Shown here in pieces: positions 53,360 to 61,775 of a DNA stretch of 64,000 nucleotides. Made by a program: the position numbers and the translations under genes. This DNA comes from Treponema brennaborense DSM 12168 (GTDB taxonomy: Bacteria > Spirochaetota > Spirochaetia > Treponematales > Treponemataceae). The notes under the pieces were generated by a model. The model was not told where the DNA came from, searched no databases, and saw nothing but the letters and a program-made list of their open reading frames with translations. Numbering within the stretch: the first letter of the stretch is position 1; each line of letters begins with the position of its first letter. The stretch lies in assembly GCF_000212415.1 (NCBI RefSeq), contig NC_015500.1, positions 620,001 through 684,000 of the forward strand, read 5' to 3'.

Positions 53360-54199
53360 TCAGGCGAACGGATTCCAAAACCGCGACCCGTCGTGAAACG
53401 TAATGATCAGACTCGCCGCCAAAAGCAGCACGCCGAATCCGATCGCAGCGTAATCGTTTCGGGCGAACGGTCGGCGCACGTACCAGGTGCGCTTGTTTTT
53501 TTTGCCGAACCCGCGCAGTTCCATCGCGTTCGCGATGGTTTCCGTTCGTGAAATGCTCGACAGGATAAGCGGCAGCAGAATGGCGACGGAGTTTTTGACG
53601 CGGGCATGCAGTTTGACTTTTTTGCCCAATTCGACGCCGCGCGCCTGCTGCGCTTGGCTTATGTTGCGGTAGTCGCGCTGAATATCGGGAATATAACGCA
53701 GCGCGATGGCTACCGCGTATCCTATGCGGTAGCTGACGCTGACGCCGTTCAGGCTGGACGCGAATTCGCTCGGATTGGTCGTGCAAATGAACAGCAGCGC
53801 CACCGGCAGCGCGACGAAATATTTCAGTGAAATGTTAAAATGATAAAACAGTTGTTCGGCGGTAACATCGTATCGCCACGCGATGTGAAACAACACGTGT
53901 CTGGTGCCGTAAATTTCGGTTCCCTGATCGGGTGCGAACAGAAAAATGAACGCGTTGTTGAGCAATAAAAATATCAGCATAAACCAAAAGACGAATCTGA
54001 CTTCACGGAAGCTGATTTTACTTACGGAAAAAAGGGAAAAACTGACGACGAGCAATCCGGCAAGAACGCGCGTGTCGTAAGTCAGCATACTGGCGAATGT
54101 AAATAGAAGAAAAAACACCAATTTGGTCGTTCCGGTAAGCGAATGGATAACGCTGTTTTTCGGAATGAAAGACATGACCGGATTCGGTTTAGACGCCAC
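53360..54199 (-). CDS. ecfT: ECF transporter T component
   Basis: The 279-residue membrane protein has about five to six segments and the EcfT signature: RIGYAVAIALRYIPDIQRDYRNISQAQQARG with the first A-R-G coupling motif, then SRTETIANAMELRGFG with the second. It joins the S component to the ATPase. Its start lies within the end of the ATPase gene (11-bp overlap). Confidence 0.92.
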   Translation of the reverse strand: MASKPNPVMSFIPKNSVIHSLTGTTKLVFFLLFTFASMLTYDTRVLAGLLVVSFSLFSVSKISFREVRFVFWFMLIFLLLNNAFIFLFAPDQGTEIYGTRHVLFHIAWRYDVTAEQLFYHFNISLKYFVALPVALLFICTTNPSEFASSLNGVSVSYRIGYAVAIALRYIPDIQRDYRNISQAQQARGVELGKKVKLHARVKNSVAILLPLILSSISRTETIANAMELRGFGKKNKRTWYVRRPFARNDYAAIGFGVLLLAASLIITFHDGSRFWNPFA

Positions 54200-55901
54200 G
54201 GCTTCGTACCTCCCGGTCGTAATCGATAAAACGCTGAACGAACGCTTCCGGCGGCGTTATCCCGCAGCGCGAGGCGAGCGTAAACAAGCTGGTTACTTTA
54301 AGCGCAGCCTGTTCCACCAGCGGCAGATCGCACAGAACGCGGGCAGCCGACTTGTCGCCGACTTGAACGCCGTCGTTGAATACGACGGCACGCTGCGTGT
54401 ATTCGAGCATCAAATGCATGTCGTGCGTGATCAGCAGCACCGTAACGCCGCGTTCGTTCACGCTGCGAAGGAATTCCATAAATTCCGTGTAATGCCTGAA
54501 ATCCTGTCCGGCCGTCGGTTCGTCCAGAATGATGATTTCGGGATTCATGACGAGGACGCTCGCAATGGTAACCCGTTTTTTCTGCCCGAAGCTGAGCGCG
54601 CTGATCGGCCAGTTCCGGAACGGATACAGCGCGCAGACGCGCAGCGTTTCTTCCACGCGCGTGCGTATTTCCGCTTCGCAAAGACCGCTGTTCGCAAGGC
54701 CGAGCGCCACTTCGTCGAAGATCATCGCTTTGCTTATCATCTGGTTCGGGTTCTGCATAACGTAGCCGATGTGCCGCGCCCGTTCGCGGATAGTGTCGCC
54801 GCGCAGATCTCTGCCGTATAGGCTGATGCCGCCGGAGTCGGGCGTTTCAAATCCGCAGATCAGTTTGCACAGCGTGCTTTTTCCCGCGCCGTTTCGGCCG
54901 ACGACTGCGGTCATTTCGCCTTTCGTAACGATGAGCGACACGTCCCGTACCGCCGGACGGTGCGCGGTGTATCCGAAGCAGACGCGGTCCAACTTCAGCA
55001 GTTCCGGCCGGTCGGGCGGAATCGGCGCGGGCGGTACCGATTCGTACCATGCGCGGACTTTTTCCGTATCCGCCGCGTCGAGCAGCATTGATTCCAAATG
55101 TTGCGGTTTTTTTTGGGAAGTGATCTCGACTCCCGCGTAGCGCAGGGCGGTCAGATACAGCGGTTCGCGGATGCCCGTCTGCGCGAGCAGCGTCGTGCCG
55201 AGCAGTTCGTCGGGACTCATGTCGGCGACTATCCGGCCGTCGTTCATTAAAATGATCCGGTCTACGTCCCGATGCAGGACGTCTTCAAGCCGGTGTTCTA
55301 TGATAACTACGGTGGCTCCCGTTTTTTCGTGAATGGAATCGATCAGTTCTATTGTCTGTTTCCCGGCGGCCGGGTCCAGATTTGCCAGCGGCTCGTCGAA
55401 CAGCAGTATTTTTACGTCGTCGACCATAACGCCTGCAAGGCTGACGCGCTGTTTTTGCCCGCCTGAAAGGGCGTGCGGCGCAAAGTCGAGATGACTTTGA
55501 ATATCGACCAGCTGCGCCGCCTGCAGAACCGTTTTTCGCATCGCGTCCTGCGGCACGCAATCGTTTTCCAGTGAAAACGCAATATCTTCAGCGACGGTCA
55601 ATCCGATAAACTGCCCGTCGGGATCCTGCAGCACCGTACCCACGCTTTTGCTGAGCGCAAAGATGCTTTCGTTTTCCGGTTCCATACCGTCGACCAGCAA
55701 CGTGCCGCTGCTTTTTCCGGTAAAACTGAACGGCACCAGTCCGTTGATGCAGCTGGCGAGCGTGCTTTTGCCGCTGCCGCTCGGACCCGCGATGAGAACC
55801 TTTTCTCCCGGAAATATATCCAAATCGATATCGACGAGCGTCGGCTCCGATTGGGCTCTGTATTGGAAGCTGTAATTCCGAAAAGAAATCACCGGTGTCA
55901 T
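54189..55901 (-). CDS. ecfA: ECF transporter duplicated ATPase (EcfA-EcfA' fusion)
   Basis: The 570-residue protein carries two ABC modules in one chain. First: GPSGSGKSTLASCING, ALSGGQKQRVSLAGVM, ILLFDEPLANLDP. Second: GRNGAGKSTLCKLICG, LSFGQKKRVTIASVL, IILDEPTAGQDF, with the signature LSFGQ instead of LSGGQ. EcfA and EcfA' are separate genes in many bacteria; the fusion is a known variant. It powers uptake with the T and S components. Confidence 0.93.
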   Translation of the reverse strand: MTPVISFRNYSFQYRAQSEPTLVDIDLDIFPGEKVLIAGPSGSGKSTLASCINGLVPFSFTGKSSGTLLVDGMEPENESIFALSKSVGTVLQDPDGQFIGLTVAEDIAFSLENDCVPQDAMRKTVLQAAQLVDIQSHLDFAPHALSGGQKQRVSLAGVMVDDVKILLFDEPLANLDPAAGKQTIELIDSIHEKTGATVVIIEHRLEDVLHRDVDRIILMNDGRIVADMSPDELLGTTLLAQTGIREPLYLTALRYAGVEITSQKKPQHLESMLLDAADTEKVRAWYESVPPAPIPPDRPELLKLDRVCFGYTAHRPAVRDVSLIVTKGEMTAVVGRNGAGKSTLCKLICGFETPDSGGISLYGRDLRGDTIRERARHIGYVMQNPNQMISKAMIFDEVALGLANSGLCEAEIRTRVEETLRVCALYPFRNWPISALSFGQKKRVTIASVLVMNPEIIILDEPTAGQDFRHYTEFMEFLRSVNERGVTVLLITHDMHLMLEYTQRAVVFNDGVQVGDKSAARVLCDLPLVEQAALKVTSLFTLASRCGITPPEAFVQRFIDYDREVRSRGV

Positions 55902-55933
55902 CGCGTGTCTCCGTGGTTGCAGAACCTGCCGGT

Positions 55934-56482
55934 TCAGTCTTTTTTCAGCGAACCGCTTTTTGCGATCGTTTTGCTGTAGGCGAGCAGCAGTAATCCGCCG
56001 ACGATCGCCGCAGTGAGAAAGTTCGCGATGCAGGCCATCGTTCCCTGTGCGAACACTTTGTTCGCCGGCTCCGCGTAAATGATGACGTCGAGTACCGGCG
56101 CAACGCCGATCCAGCAGACGATCATGGCTGCGAGTGTCGCCAGTACGTACGTTACGGCGCCTTTTTTACCGAACACGCCTTCACTCAGCTGTATCCGTTT
56201 GGTGAGCAGGCCGACGATGACGCCGACAAGTGCCGACGCGGCGACCCAGCTCCACCAGGGACTGCCGCCCCAAGACAAATCGATCAGCGTGTGACCGATA
56301 AGTCCTATCAGTCCGCCGGCGATCGGTCCGTACAATACGGCGAACAGACCGAGCACCGCGTACTGCAACGAAATATTAGTGTTCGGAATGCCGCTCGGAA
56401 TCGCTACGAAGCGTCCCAACACGAAAAACAACGCCGCTCCGATACCGACCGCGACGACCGTCTTGATAGACATTTTTCCCAT
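55934..56482 (-). CDS. ECF transporter S component (UPF0397 family)
   Basis: The 182 residues have six membrane segments and the UPF0397 pattern: VAVGIGAALFFVLGRFVAIPSGIPNT, LQYAVLGLFAVLYGPIAGGLIGLIGH, and DLSWGGSPWWSW. It binds the substrate for the adjoining module. Its ligand is not established. Clustering with the SAM-hydrolysing enzyme next door suggests a nucleoside, methionine or SAM-related compound. GAGGAGG precedes the ATG. Confidence 0.88.
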   Translation of the reverse strand: MGKMSIKTVVAVGIGAALFFVLGRFVAIPSGIPNTNISLQYAVLGLFAVLYGPIAGGLIGLIGHTLIDLSWGGSPWWSWVAASALVGVIVGLLTKRIQLSEGVFGKKGAVTYVLATLAAMIVCWIGVAPVLDVIIYAEPANKVFAQGTMACIANFLTAAIVGGLLLLAYSKTIAKSGSLKKD

Positions 56483-56529
56483 ACAGATTTCCTCCTCAGG
56501 ATCAAAGAACCGTATTCATTCCCGGTCCG

Positions 56530-57384
56530 TCATTCGTAAATCACTTTCGGTGCTTTACGGATCGACAGTTTCCAGGTTATGCCCGTGCCGATGTTGTACG
56601 CTTTTGCAAAACTTCCCTGATTGATGGCGAGCGCCATGTTGTCCAAACTGTTGACGTATAAAAGCGGTTCGCCGACGTAGACGTCCGCGAAACTTTTGGC
56701 GTATACGACGATGTTTTTATACAGCGTGCGCGTTTCGTTTGCGATGGAAATTTCGGCACGCTGTCCGTGCGCGACGCCGAGTTTCAAAAACAGGGCGCGC
56801 GGAATGTTCGTCCATAAACTGCCGAACCGTACGTCGAGCACGTCGATCGTACCGGTGATGTGATCGCTTTCCGCAATCGCTTCCACGACCGGCAGTTCGT
56901 TTATGCTGTCAGCCGGAACGGCGGGGCCCACCTGTTCAAATGAAATGACGCCGGCGGCGAGCCGCGCGCCCGTATATGCGTAAATGTCGCGGCCGTGAAA
57001 CGTATAGCTTTCACCGCTGCCGGGAAGCCGGTTTGCCGTTTCGTCTATAACGCGCGCGTCGGTAATGCCGATCATCCGCCGAACGTGGGTAAGCGTGCCG
57101 TTGTCCGGCGTTACTATGTATTGATTGTTCGCGGTGCGCACGACGATGCTCCGTCTGGTGCTGCCGACTCCGGGATCCACGACGCTCACGAACACGCTGC
57201 CTTCCGGCCAATAAGAAACGGTTTGAATCAGGCGGTAGCTCGCTTCCCAAATGTCGTATTGCGGTATGTCGTGCGTCAGATCGAACACGCGCAGTTCATC
57301 GCTGACGCACGCGGCGACACCGTACATCGCCGAAACCGCGCCGTCCGCGTACCCGAAATCCGTTTGCAAAATCAGAGGTTTCAT
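56530..57384 (-). CDS. SAM hydroxide adenosyltransferase (DUF62)
   Basis: The 284-residue protein matches the DUF62/fluorinase-chlorinase family: ILQTDFGYADGAVSAMYG, DLTHDIPQYDIWEAS, VSVVDPGVGSTRR, PDNGTL, FHGRDIYAY. Housekeeping members split SAM with water into adenosine and methionine; the fluorinase-specific insert is not evident. GGGAGG precedes the ATG. It heads the ECF operon. Confidence 0.92.
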   Translation of the reverse strand: MKPLILQTDFGYADGAVSAMYGVAACVSDELRVFDLTHDIPQYDIWEASYRLIQTVSYWPEGSVFVSVVDPGVGSTRRSIVVRTANNQYIVTPDNGTLTHVRRMIGITDARVIDETANRLPGSGESYTFHGRDIYAYTGARLAAGVISFEQVGPAVPADSINELPVVEAIAESDHITGTIDVLDVRFGSLWTNIPRALFLKLGVAHGQRAEISIANETRTLYKNIVVYAKSFADVYVGEPLLYVNSLDNMALAINQGSFAKAYNIGTGITWKLSIRKAPKVIYE

Positions 57385-57419
57385 TCGTGCCTCCCGTTAA
57401 ACTCTCGCCGTACCGGTTT

Positions 57420-57448
57420 ATTATCAATATGTTTTTTCATCTTGTCAA
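57420..57448 (-). promoter_or_regulatory. Promoter of the DUF62-ECF operon
   Basis: On the minus strand a perfect TTGACA (57443-57448), a 17-nt spacer, and GATAAT (57420-57425). Confidence 0.75.
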
Positions 57449-57469
57449 TATACGCGTTTTACCGGCGCC

Positions 57470-57499
57470 TGTACAAACCTTCCGTAAATAGTGTATAAT
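57470..57499 (+). promoter_or_regulatory. Promoter of purH
   Basis: TGTACA (57470-57475), an 18-nt spacer and consensus TATAAT (57494-57499). The leader of about 80 nt shows no structure I recognise as a riboswitch. Confidence 0.6.
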
Positions 57500-57584
57500 A
57501 ACGCGTTACATCGCGTCCGCTTACGTTTCAGGTGCAGGCGGGGCGTTCGGCAGCAAAATTTCTTGCAGTATCGAGGTTCTCTTC

Positions 57585-59294
57585 ATGAAAAAACGTGCTC
57601 TTATCAGCGTATTTGTTAAAGACGGCGTGCTTGCGTTGGCGCAGTTTCTGCACAGTCAGAACTGGGAAATCCTTTCGACCGGCGGAACGGCGAAGTATCT
57701 GACGCAGAACGGCGTTCCCGTTACCGACGTGAGCGCCGTAACCGGATTTCCCGAATGCCTCGACGGCCGCGTAAAAACGCTGCATCCGAAGATTCACGCG
57801 GGCATTCTGGCGATCCGTGACAATCCGGCGCATATGAAAGCCGTTGCCGAACTCGGCGTTGAACCGATCGATCTTGTCTGCGTAAACTTGTATCCGTTTT
57901 TTGAAAAAGTACAGGCGGGGCTGCCGTTCGATGAAACGGTTGAATTTATCGATATCGGCGGGCCGACGATGATCCGTGCCGCGGCGAAAAACTGGCAGGA
58001 CGTGCTGGTGCTTACCGATCCGGCCGATTACGCGAACGCGATGGCCGAAATCGAAGCCGGCAAAAAAGACGCGGTGCTGCATCGCCGTCTTGCCGGAAAA
58101 GTGTTCAATCTGACAAGTGCGTACGACGCGGCCGTTTCACGTTTTATGCTGAACGGTCTCGACGATATTACGGATGCCGGCGGCGCCGAGACGTTTTCTT
58201 CCGAACTGCCCGCGTATTACGATATGCCGCTGGTCAAGGCGCAGACGCTGCGATACGGTGAAAACGCGCATCAGGAAGCGGCGCTGTATCTTACCGCAGA
58301 CAAAAAAGGCGCGTTCGGCGGCATGGAGCAATTACAGGGAAAAGAACTTTCCTACAATAATATCCGCGATCTGGACGTTGCCTGGAAAGCCGTGTCCGCG
58401 TTCAATCGGTTTGCAAAAAACGCGCGGAGCGTGAGCGGTACGGACTATTCTTCGTTCGACGGAGCTGTCTGCGGAAAGGACGCCGCGGGAAACAAGGCTT
58501 CGCCCGCGGGGACTGCGGTAACGGCGACGTTTGCCGCCGCGTCGGCTTCGGTGTTCACCGTCGCGCTCAAACACAACACGCCGTGCGGCGCGGCGCTCGG
58601 TGCGACTGCGCTCGAATCGTATAAGAAAACGTACGATTGCGATCCCGTTTCCATTTACGGCGGAATCGTCGGCTGCAGCGCGGTGATCGATAAATCGGCT
58701 GCGGAAGAAATGGTAAAATGCTTTCTTGAAGTTATCGTCGCGCCCGGTTTTACGGACGAAGCGCTCACCGTTTTCAGTGCGAAAAAGAACGTCCGCGTCG
58801 TCGTCGCCCGCGTTCCCGCGGATGAAAAATGGGACTGCATGGCGGTGGACGGCGGCCTGCTCGTCCAGAACCGCGACAACGAACTGTTCGGCAAATGGGA
58901 TATCGTGACGAAAGCGAAACCCGTTCAGCGGCAAATAGACGAAATGGCGTTCGGCATGACGGTCGCGATGTTTGCAAAATCGAACGCGATTCTGGTCGTT
59001 AAAGATAAAATGGCGATCGGCATCGGCTGCGGTCAGACGAACCGCATCTGGGCTGCCGAGCAGGCGCTCTCTCGCGCAAAAGCGCTGACCGACGCCGCCG
59101 GAACTTCCGCCGCGGAAGTCCTGATAAGCGACGCGTTCTTTCCGTTCGCCGACTGCGTGGAAAAAGCCGCGGAATACGGAATCAAGGCGATCGTTCAGCC
59201 CGGCGGTTCGATCCGTGATCAGGAATCGATCGACGCCTGCAATAAACACGGTATTTCGATGGTCTTTACCGGAATACGTCACTTCAAACATTAA
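57585..59294 (+). CDS. purH: PurH, AICAR transformylase/IMP cyclohydrolase
   Basis: Catalyses the last two steps of IMP synthesis. The N-terminal cyclohydrolase has ILSTGGTAKYL, VKTLHPKIHAGIL and NLYPF; the transformylase has LRYGENAHQEAALY, GKELSYNNIRDLD, the catalytic KHNTPCG and the late IVQPGGSIRDQE. At 569 residues it is longer than the usual 510-530. About 40 Ala/Gly/Thr-rich residues sit just before VALKHNTPCG. GAGGT precedes the ATG. mraY follows after 11 bp. Confidence 0.95.
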   Translation: MKKRALISVFVKDGVLALAQFLHSQNWEILSTGGTAKYLTQNGVPVTDVSAVTGFPECLDGRVKTLHPKIHAGILAIRDNPAHMKAVAELGVEPIDLVCVNLYPFFEKVQAGLPFDETVEFIDIGGPTMIRAAAKNWQDVLVLTDPADYANAMAEIEAGKKDAVLHRRLAGKVFNLTSAYDAAVSRFMLNGLDDITDAGGAETFSSELPAYYDMPLVKAQTLRYGENAHQEAALYLTADKKGAFGGMEQLQGKELSYNNIRDLDVAWKAVSAFNRFAKNARSVSGTDYSSFDGAVCGKDAAGNKASPAGTAVTATFAAASASVFTVALKHNTPCGAALGATALESYKKTYDCDPVSIYGGIVGCSAVIDKSAAEEMVKCFLEVIVAPGFTDEALTVFSAKKNVRVVVARVPADEKWDCMAVDGGLLVQNRDNELFGKWDIVTKAKPVQRQIDEMAFGMTVAMFAKSNAILVVKDKMAIGIGCGQTNRIWAAEQALSRAKALTDAAGTSAAEVLISDAFFPFADCVEKAAEYGIKAIVQPGGSIRDQESIDACNKHGISMVFTGIRHFKH

Positions 59295-59305
59295 GAGGCT
59301 GTCCC

Positions 59306-60376
59306 GTGCTGTATCATCTGGCTTCATGGTTAATGCCGTTTTTCGGCCCGGCGCGACTGCTGCAGTCGCACGCGGTGCTTATCGTGGTTTCCCTCTATTT
59401 CGGTTTTTTGGCAACGGCGCTGCTGCTGCCGAAATTGTACCGTTTTTTGCCGCACGACCGCGGCCGGGAGTTTACGCTTACCGCGGACGCGGCTAAAGGG
59501 AAACCGACGGGTGCGGGATCCGTTTTCGTAACGTTTTTCGTCCTTATCTGCGTTCTGGTTGCGCCGCTTGATCCGCTGCAGCTGTGTATGCTCGTTCTGA
59601 CGTGGTTTACGATGCTGACGGGTTTTTTGGACGACCGCAGCGTTACGAGTTGGGGCGAATATCTGAAAGGCGCGCTGGATCTGGCGATCTGCGTCGCCGC
59701 GTCGGTGATGCTGTATCTGTTTATCAGCCGCGGCAGTGCGGACGGCCGGCTGCATTTTTGGCTGCCGTTTATTTCCCGGAACGTCATAGTCGCGCCGTGG
59801 GTTTACATTGCGGTTTCCACCGTTTTGCTGTGGATGTCCATCAATACGACGAACTGCACGGACGGGGTGGACGGTCTTTCGGGAACGCTCGTGCTGATCG
59901 CGCTGATTACAATGGGCGTCATTTTTTATTTCATATTGGGACACAAAGAAATATCCGCGTATCTTTTGGTGCCGCATCTGGCGGACGGCGCCATTTGGGC
60001 GGTGATGACGTTTGCGCTTGCGGGCGTGCTTATGGGATATCTGTGGCACAACGCGTTTCCCAGTTCCGTTCTGATGGGAGACGCCGGAAGCCGGGCGCTC
60101 GGTTTTTACATCGGCGTATGCGTGATGGTTTCGGGAAATCCTTTTCTGATACTGGCGACGTCTTCCATTATATTCGTAAACGGCGGGATGGGGCTGATGA
60201 AAATTTTCCTGATGCGCTTTTTCAGAATCCGGATTTTTCAGACGATTCGTTTTCCGCTGCACGATCACATGCGCCACAACCATCATTGGTCGCCTACGCA
60301 GGTGCTCGTGAAATTCATGATCATGCAGGTGCTGATAACGATTGCCTTCGTCGGGGTATTCTTCAAAGTCCGATAA
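59306..60376 (+). CDS. mraY: Phospho-N-acetylmuramoyl-pentapeptide-transferase
   Basis: MraY makes lipid I on the inner membrane face. The 356-residue protein has ten predicted membrane segments. It carries the catalytic FLDDR, NCTDGVDGLSG and GDAGSRALGF loops, and a C-terminal PLHDHMRHNHHW, which corresponds to the HHH motif. The start is GTG with AGAGG upstream. It lies outside the usual dcw cluster, next to purH. Its stop codon is inside the first copy of an 18-bp repeat. Confidence 0.92.
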   Translation: MLYHLASWLMPFFGPARLLQSHAVLIVVSLYFGFLATALLLPKLYRFLPHDRGREFTLTADAAKGKPTGAGSVFVTFFVLICVLVAPLDPLQLCMLVLTWFTMLTGFLDDRSVTSWGEYLKGALDLAICVAASVMLYLFISRGSADGRLHFWLPFISRNVIVAPWVYIAVSTVLLWMSINTTNCTDGVDGLSGTLVLIALITMGVIFYFILGHKEISAYLLVPHLADGAIWAVMTFALAGVLMGYLWHNAFPSSVLMGDAGSRALGFYIGVCVMVSGNPFLILATSSIIFVNGGMGLMKIFLMRFFRIRIFQTIRFPLHDHMRHNHHWSPTQVLVKFMIMQVLITIAFVGVFFKVR

Positions 60377-60418
60377 AACCGTAAAGTCCGATAAAACCGT
60401 AAAGTCCGATAAAACCGG
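60365..60418. repeat. 18-bp triplication containing the mraY stop codon
   Basis: AAAGTCCGATAAAACCGT occurs three times (60365, 60383, 60401; the last base of copy 3 differs). TAA of copy 1 is the mraY stop. Confidence 0.95.
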
Positions 60419-60426
60419 CCGCACCG

Positions 60427-60455
60427 TTTACACCGGTGCGTCTTTATGGTATTCT
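60427..60455 (+). promoter_or_regulatory. Leaderless-type promoter of the SH3 lipoprotein gene
   Basis: TTTACA (60427-60432), a 17-nt spacer and TGG-TATTCT (extended -10, 60450-60455), with the ATG at 60463 at the start point. The -35 lies in the loop of a CGCACCG/CGGTGCG hairpin that may terminate mraY. Confidence 0.65.
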
Positions 60456-60462
60456 GCATTTC

Positions 60463-61767
60463 ATGGGTAAACGGATTTTTTGTATCGTAAACATATGTAT
60501 TGTCCTGACGGTTTTATGCGTAACGGGTTGTTCCAAACAGCTCGGGTACGGCGTGCTGCTGTGGTCTGTTCCGGAAAAGAATTTGAGCGACGGCGACATC
60601 GTGCCGGTGTATATTAAATCGAATATTTCACAGGTATATGTTATCGGCATTCCCGGTACGAAGGAAAAACTGGAAGTGCCGCTGTGGCAGATAACGGAGC
60701 CTGCCTCGAAAGGCAAAACGGCGAAACGTGCGGCGCGGTACGAAGAATACCGCCATCAGTATGCGCGCGTCGTACTCGACGGGCTTCCCATCCGGTACGA
60801 ACCGGTCAACACGTCGCGGCAGATATACCGTCTGCGAAAAAACGAAGTTATCAAAGTATTGTATAAGGGGCAGGGCGCCGCCGTCATGTCCGGGGCGAAT
60901 TCAATGGCCGGCGATTGGCTTCGCGTACTCACTTCGGACGGAACGCAGGGATGGTGTTTTTCCTACAATCTGCGGTTGTTCGACATCCGCATGTCCGACG
61001 TACCGGAGCAGAACGTCGCTGCGGCTGAAAAGCTTGAAGATTCGGTGCTCGACGGAGTCGTGTCGCAGATTTGGTATCCTGATTCGTACGCTTCGATGAT
61101 AAAATCGAATAAAATCGATTTAACCCGCATGAAGGCGTCGTACCGCTTCGATCCGGGACTCTCCGGACAAGTTGAACTGCGCGTACCCGATTTGATGCTG
61201 GTGTACCCGTATACCGGCGTTGAAAAAACCGGATCCAACACGTATCAGTTCAAGGATACGCCGATTTCGATTACGGTGCGCAGCGAAACGTACATCGTCG
61301 TGCATTATACGAACGAAAAAGGTATGCCGACGGCGTACAATTTCGTAACGATCAGCGAACCGATCGAAGAAATCCTTTCCGGTGAACAGGAGCGGCGGCA
61401 GCACGCTTACGACCAGCTGGAAGCGTTCGGACCGCGTTTTTCGAGTTCAAACTACGGTACGCTGGAGCTGACCGGGGCCAATGCGTTTACCTGGAGCGGT
61501 TATAAGCTGCTGCAGCCGGCGGTGATTCCCAAGTCGGCGCTCGGAAGGGGAACGGTCGAGTTCGACTGTTTCCTGTCAAACGCGCTGTCTCTTTCGTACG
61601 ACGGAGTGCTTTCTTTTAAATTCGACAACGTTTCCGAACCGGTGCGTTTCCTGTATAAAATAGAAGAAGACGGTTTGCGGCTTGAAGATGCGGCGACGGC
61701 GCTGATCCGGAGCAACACCGTGATGGAGCGCAGTTCAAATCCCGTCGTCATGTTTTTTGCAAAATAG
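60463..61767 (+). CDS. SH3-domain lipoprotein
   Basis: The 434-residue protein has a lipoprotein signal (lipobox VTGC) followed at about 30-65 by one strand-rich segment and at about 95-165 by an SH3b-like domain (LPIRYEPVNTSRQIYRLRKNEVIKVL, then GDWLRVLTSDGTQGWCFSYNL). The C-terminal half is beta-rich and of unknown type. SH3b domains often bind murein or peptides. A GTG 9 codons upstream is in frame, but the promoter makes it impossible as first start. The ABC-F gene follows after 8 bp. Confidence 0.8.
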   Translation: MGKRIFCIVNICIVLTVLCVTGCSKQLGYGVLLWSVPEKNLSDGDIVPVYIKSNISQVYVIGIPGTKEKLEVPLWQITEPASKGKTAKRAARYEEYRHQYARVVLDGLPIRYEPVNTSRQIYRLRKNEVIKVLYKGQGAAVMSGANSMAGDWLRVLTSDGTQGWCFSYNLRLFDIRMSDVPEQNVAAAEKLEDSVLDGVVSQIWYPDSYASMIKSNKIDLTRMKASYRFDPGLSGQVELRVPDLMLVYPYTGVEKTGSNTYQFKDTPISITVRSETYIVVHYTNEKGMPTAYNFVTISEPIEEILSGEQERRQHAYDQLEAFGPRFSSSNYGTLELTGANAFTWSGYKLLQPAVIPKSALGRGTVEFDCFLSNALSLSYDGVLSFKFDNVSEPVRFLYKIEEDGLRLEDAATALIRSNTVMERSSNPVVMFFAK

Positions 61768-61775
61768 GAAACGCA

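Noticed and set aside
57500-57584. Purine riboswitch in the purH leader
   Set aside because: No conserved purine-aptamer loops or paired P1 are visible in the roughly 80-nt leader.
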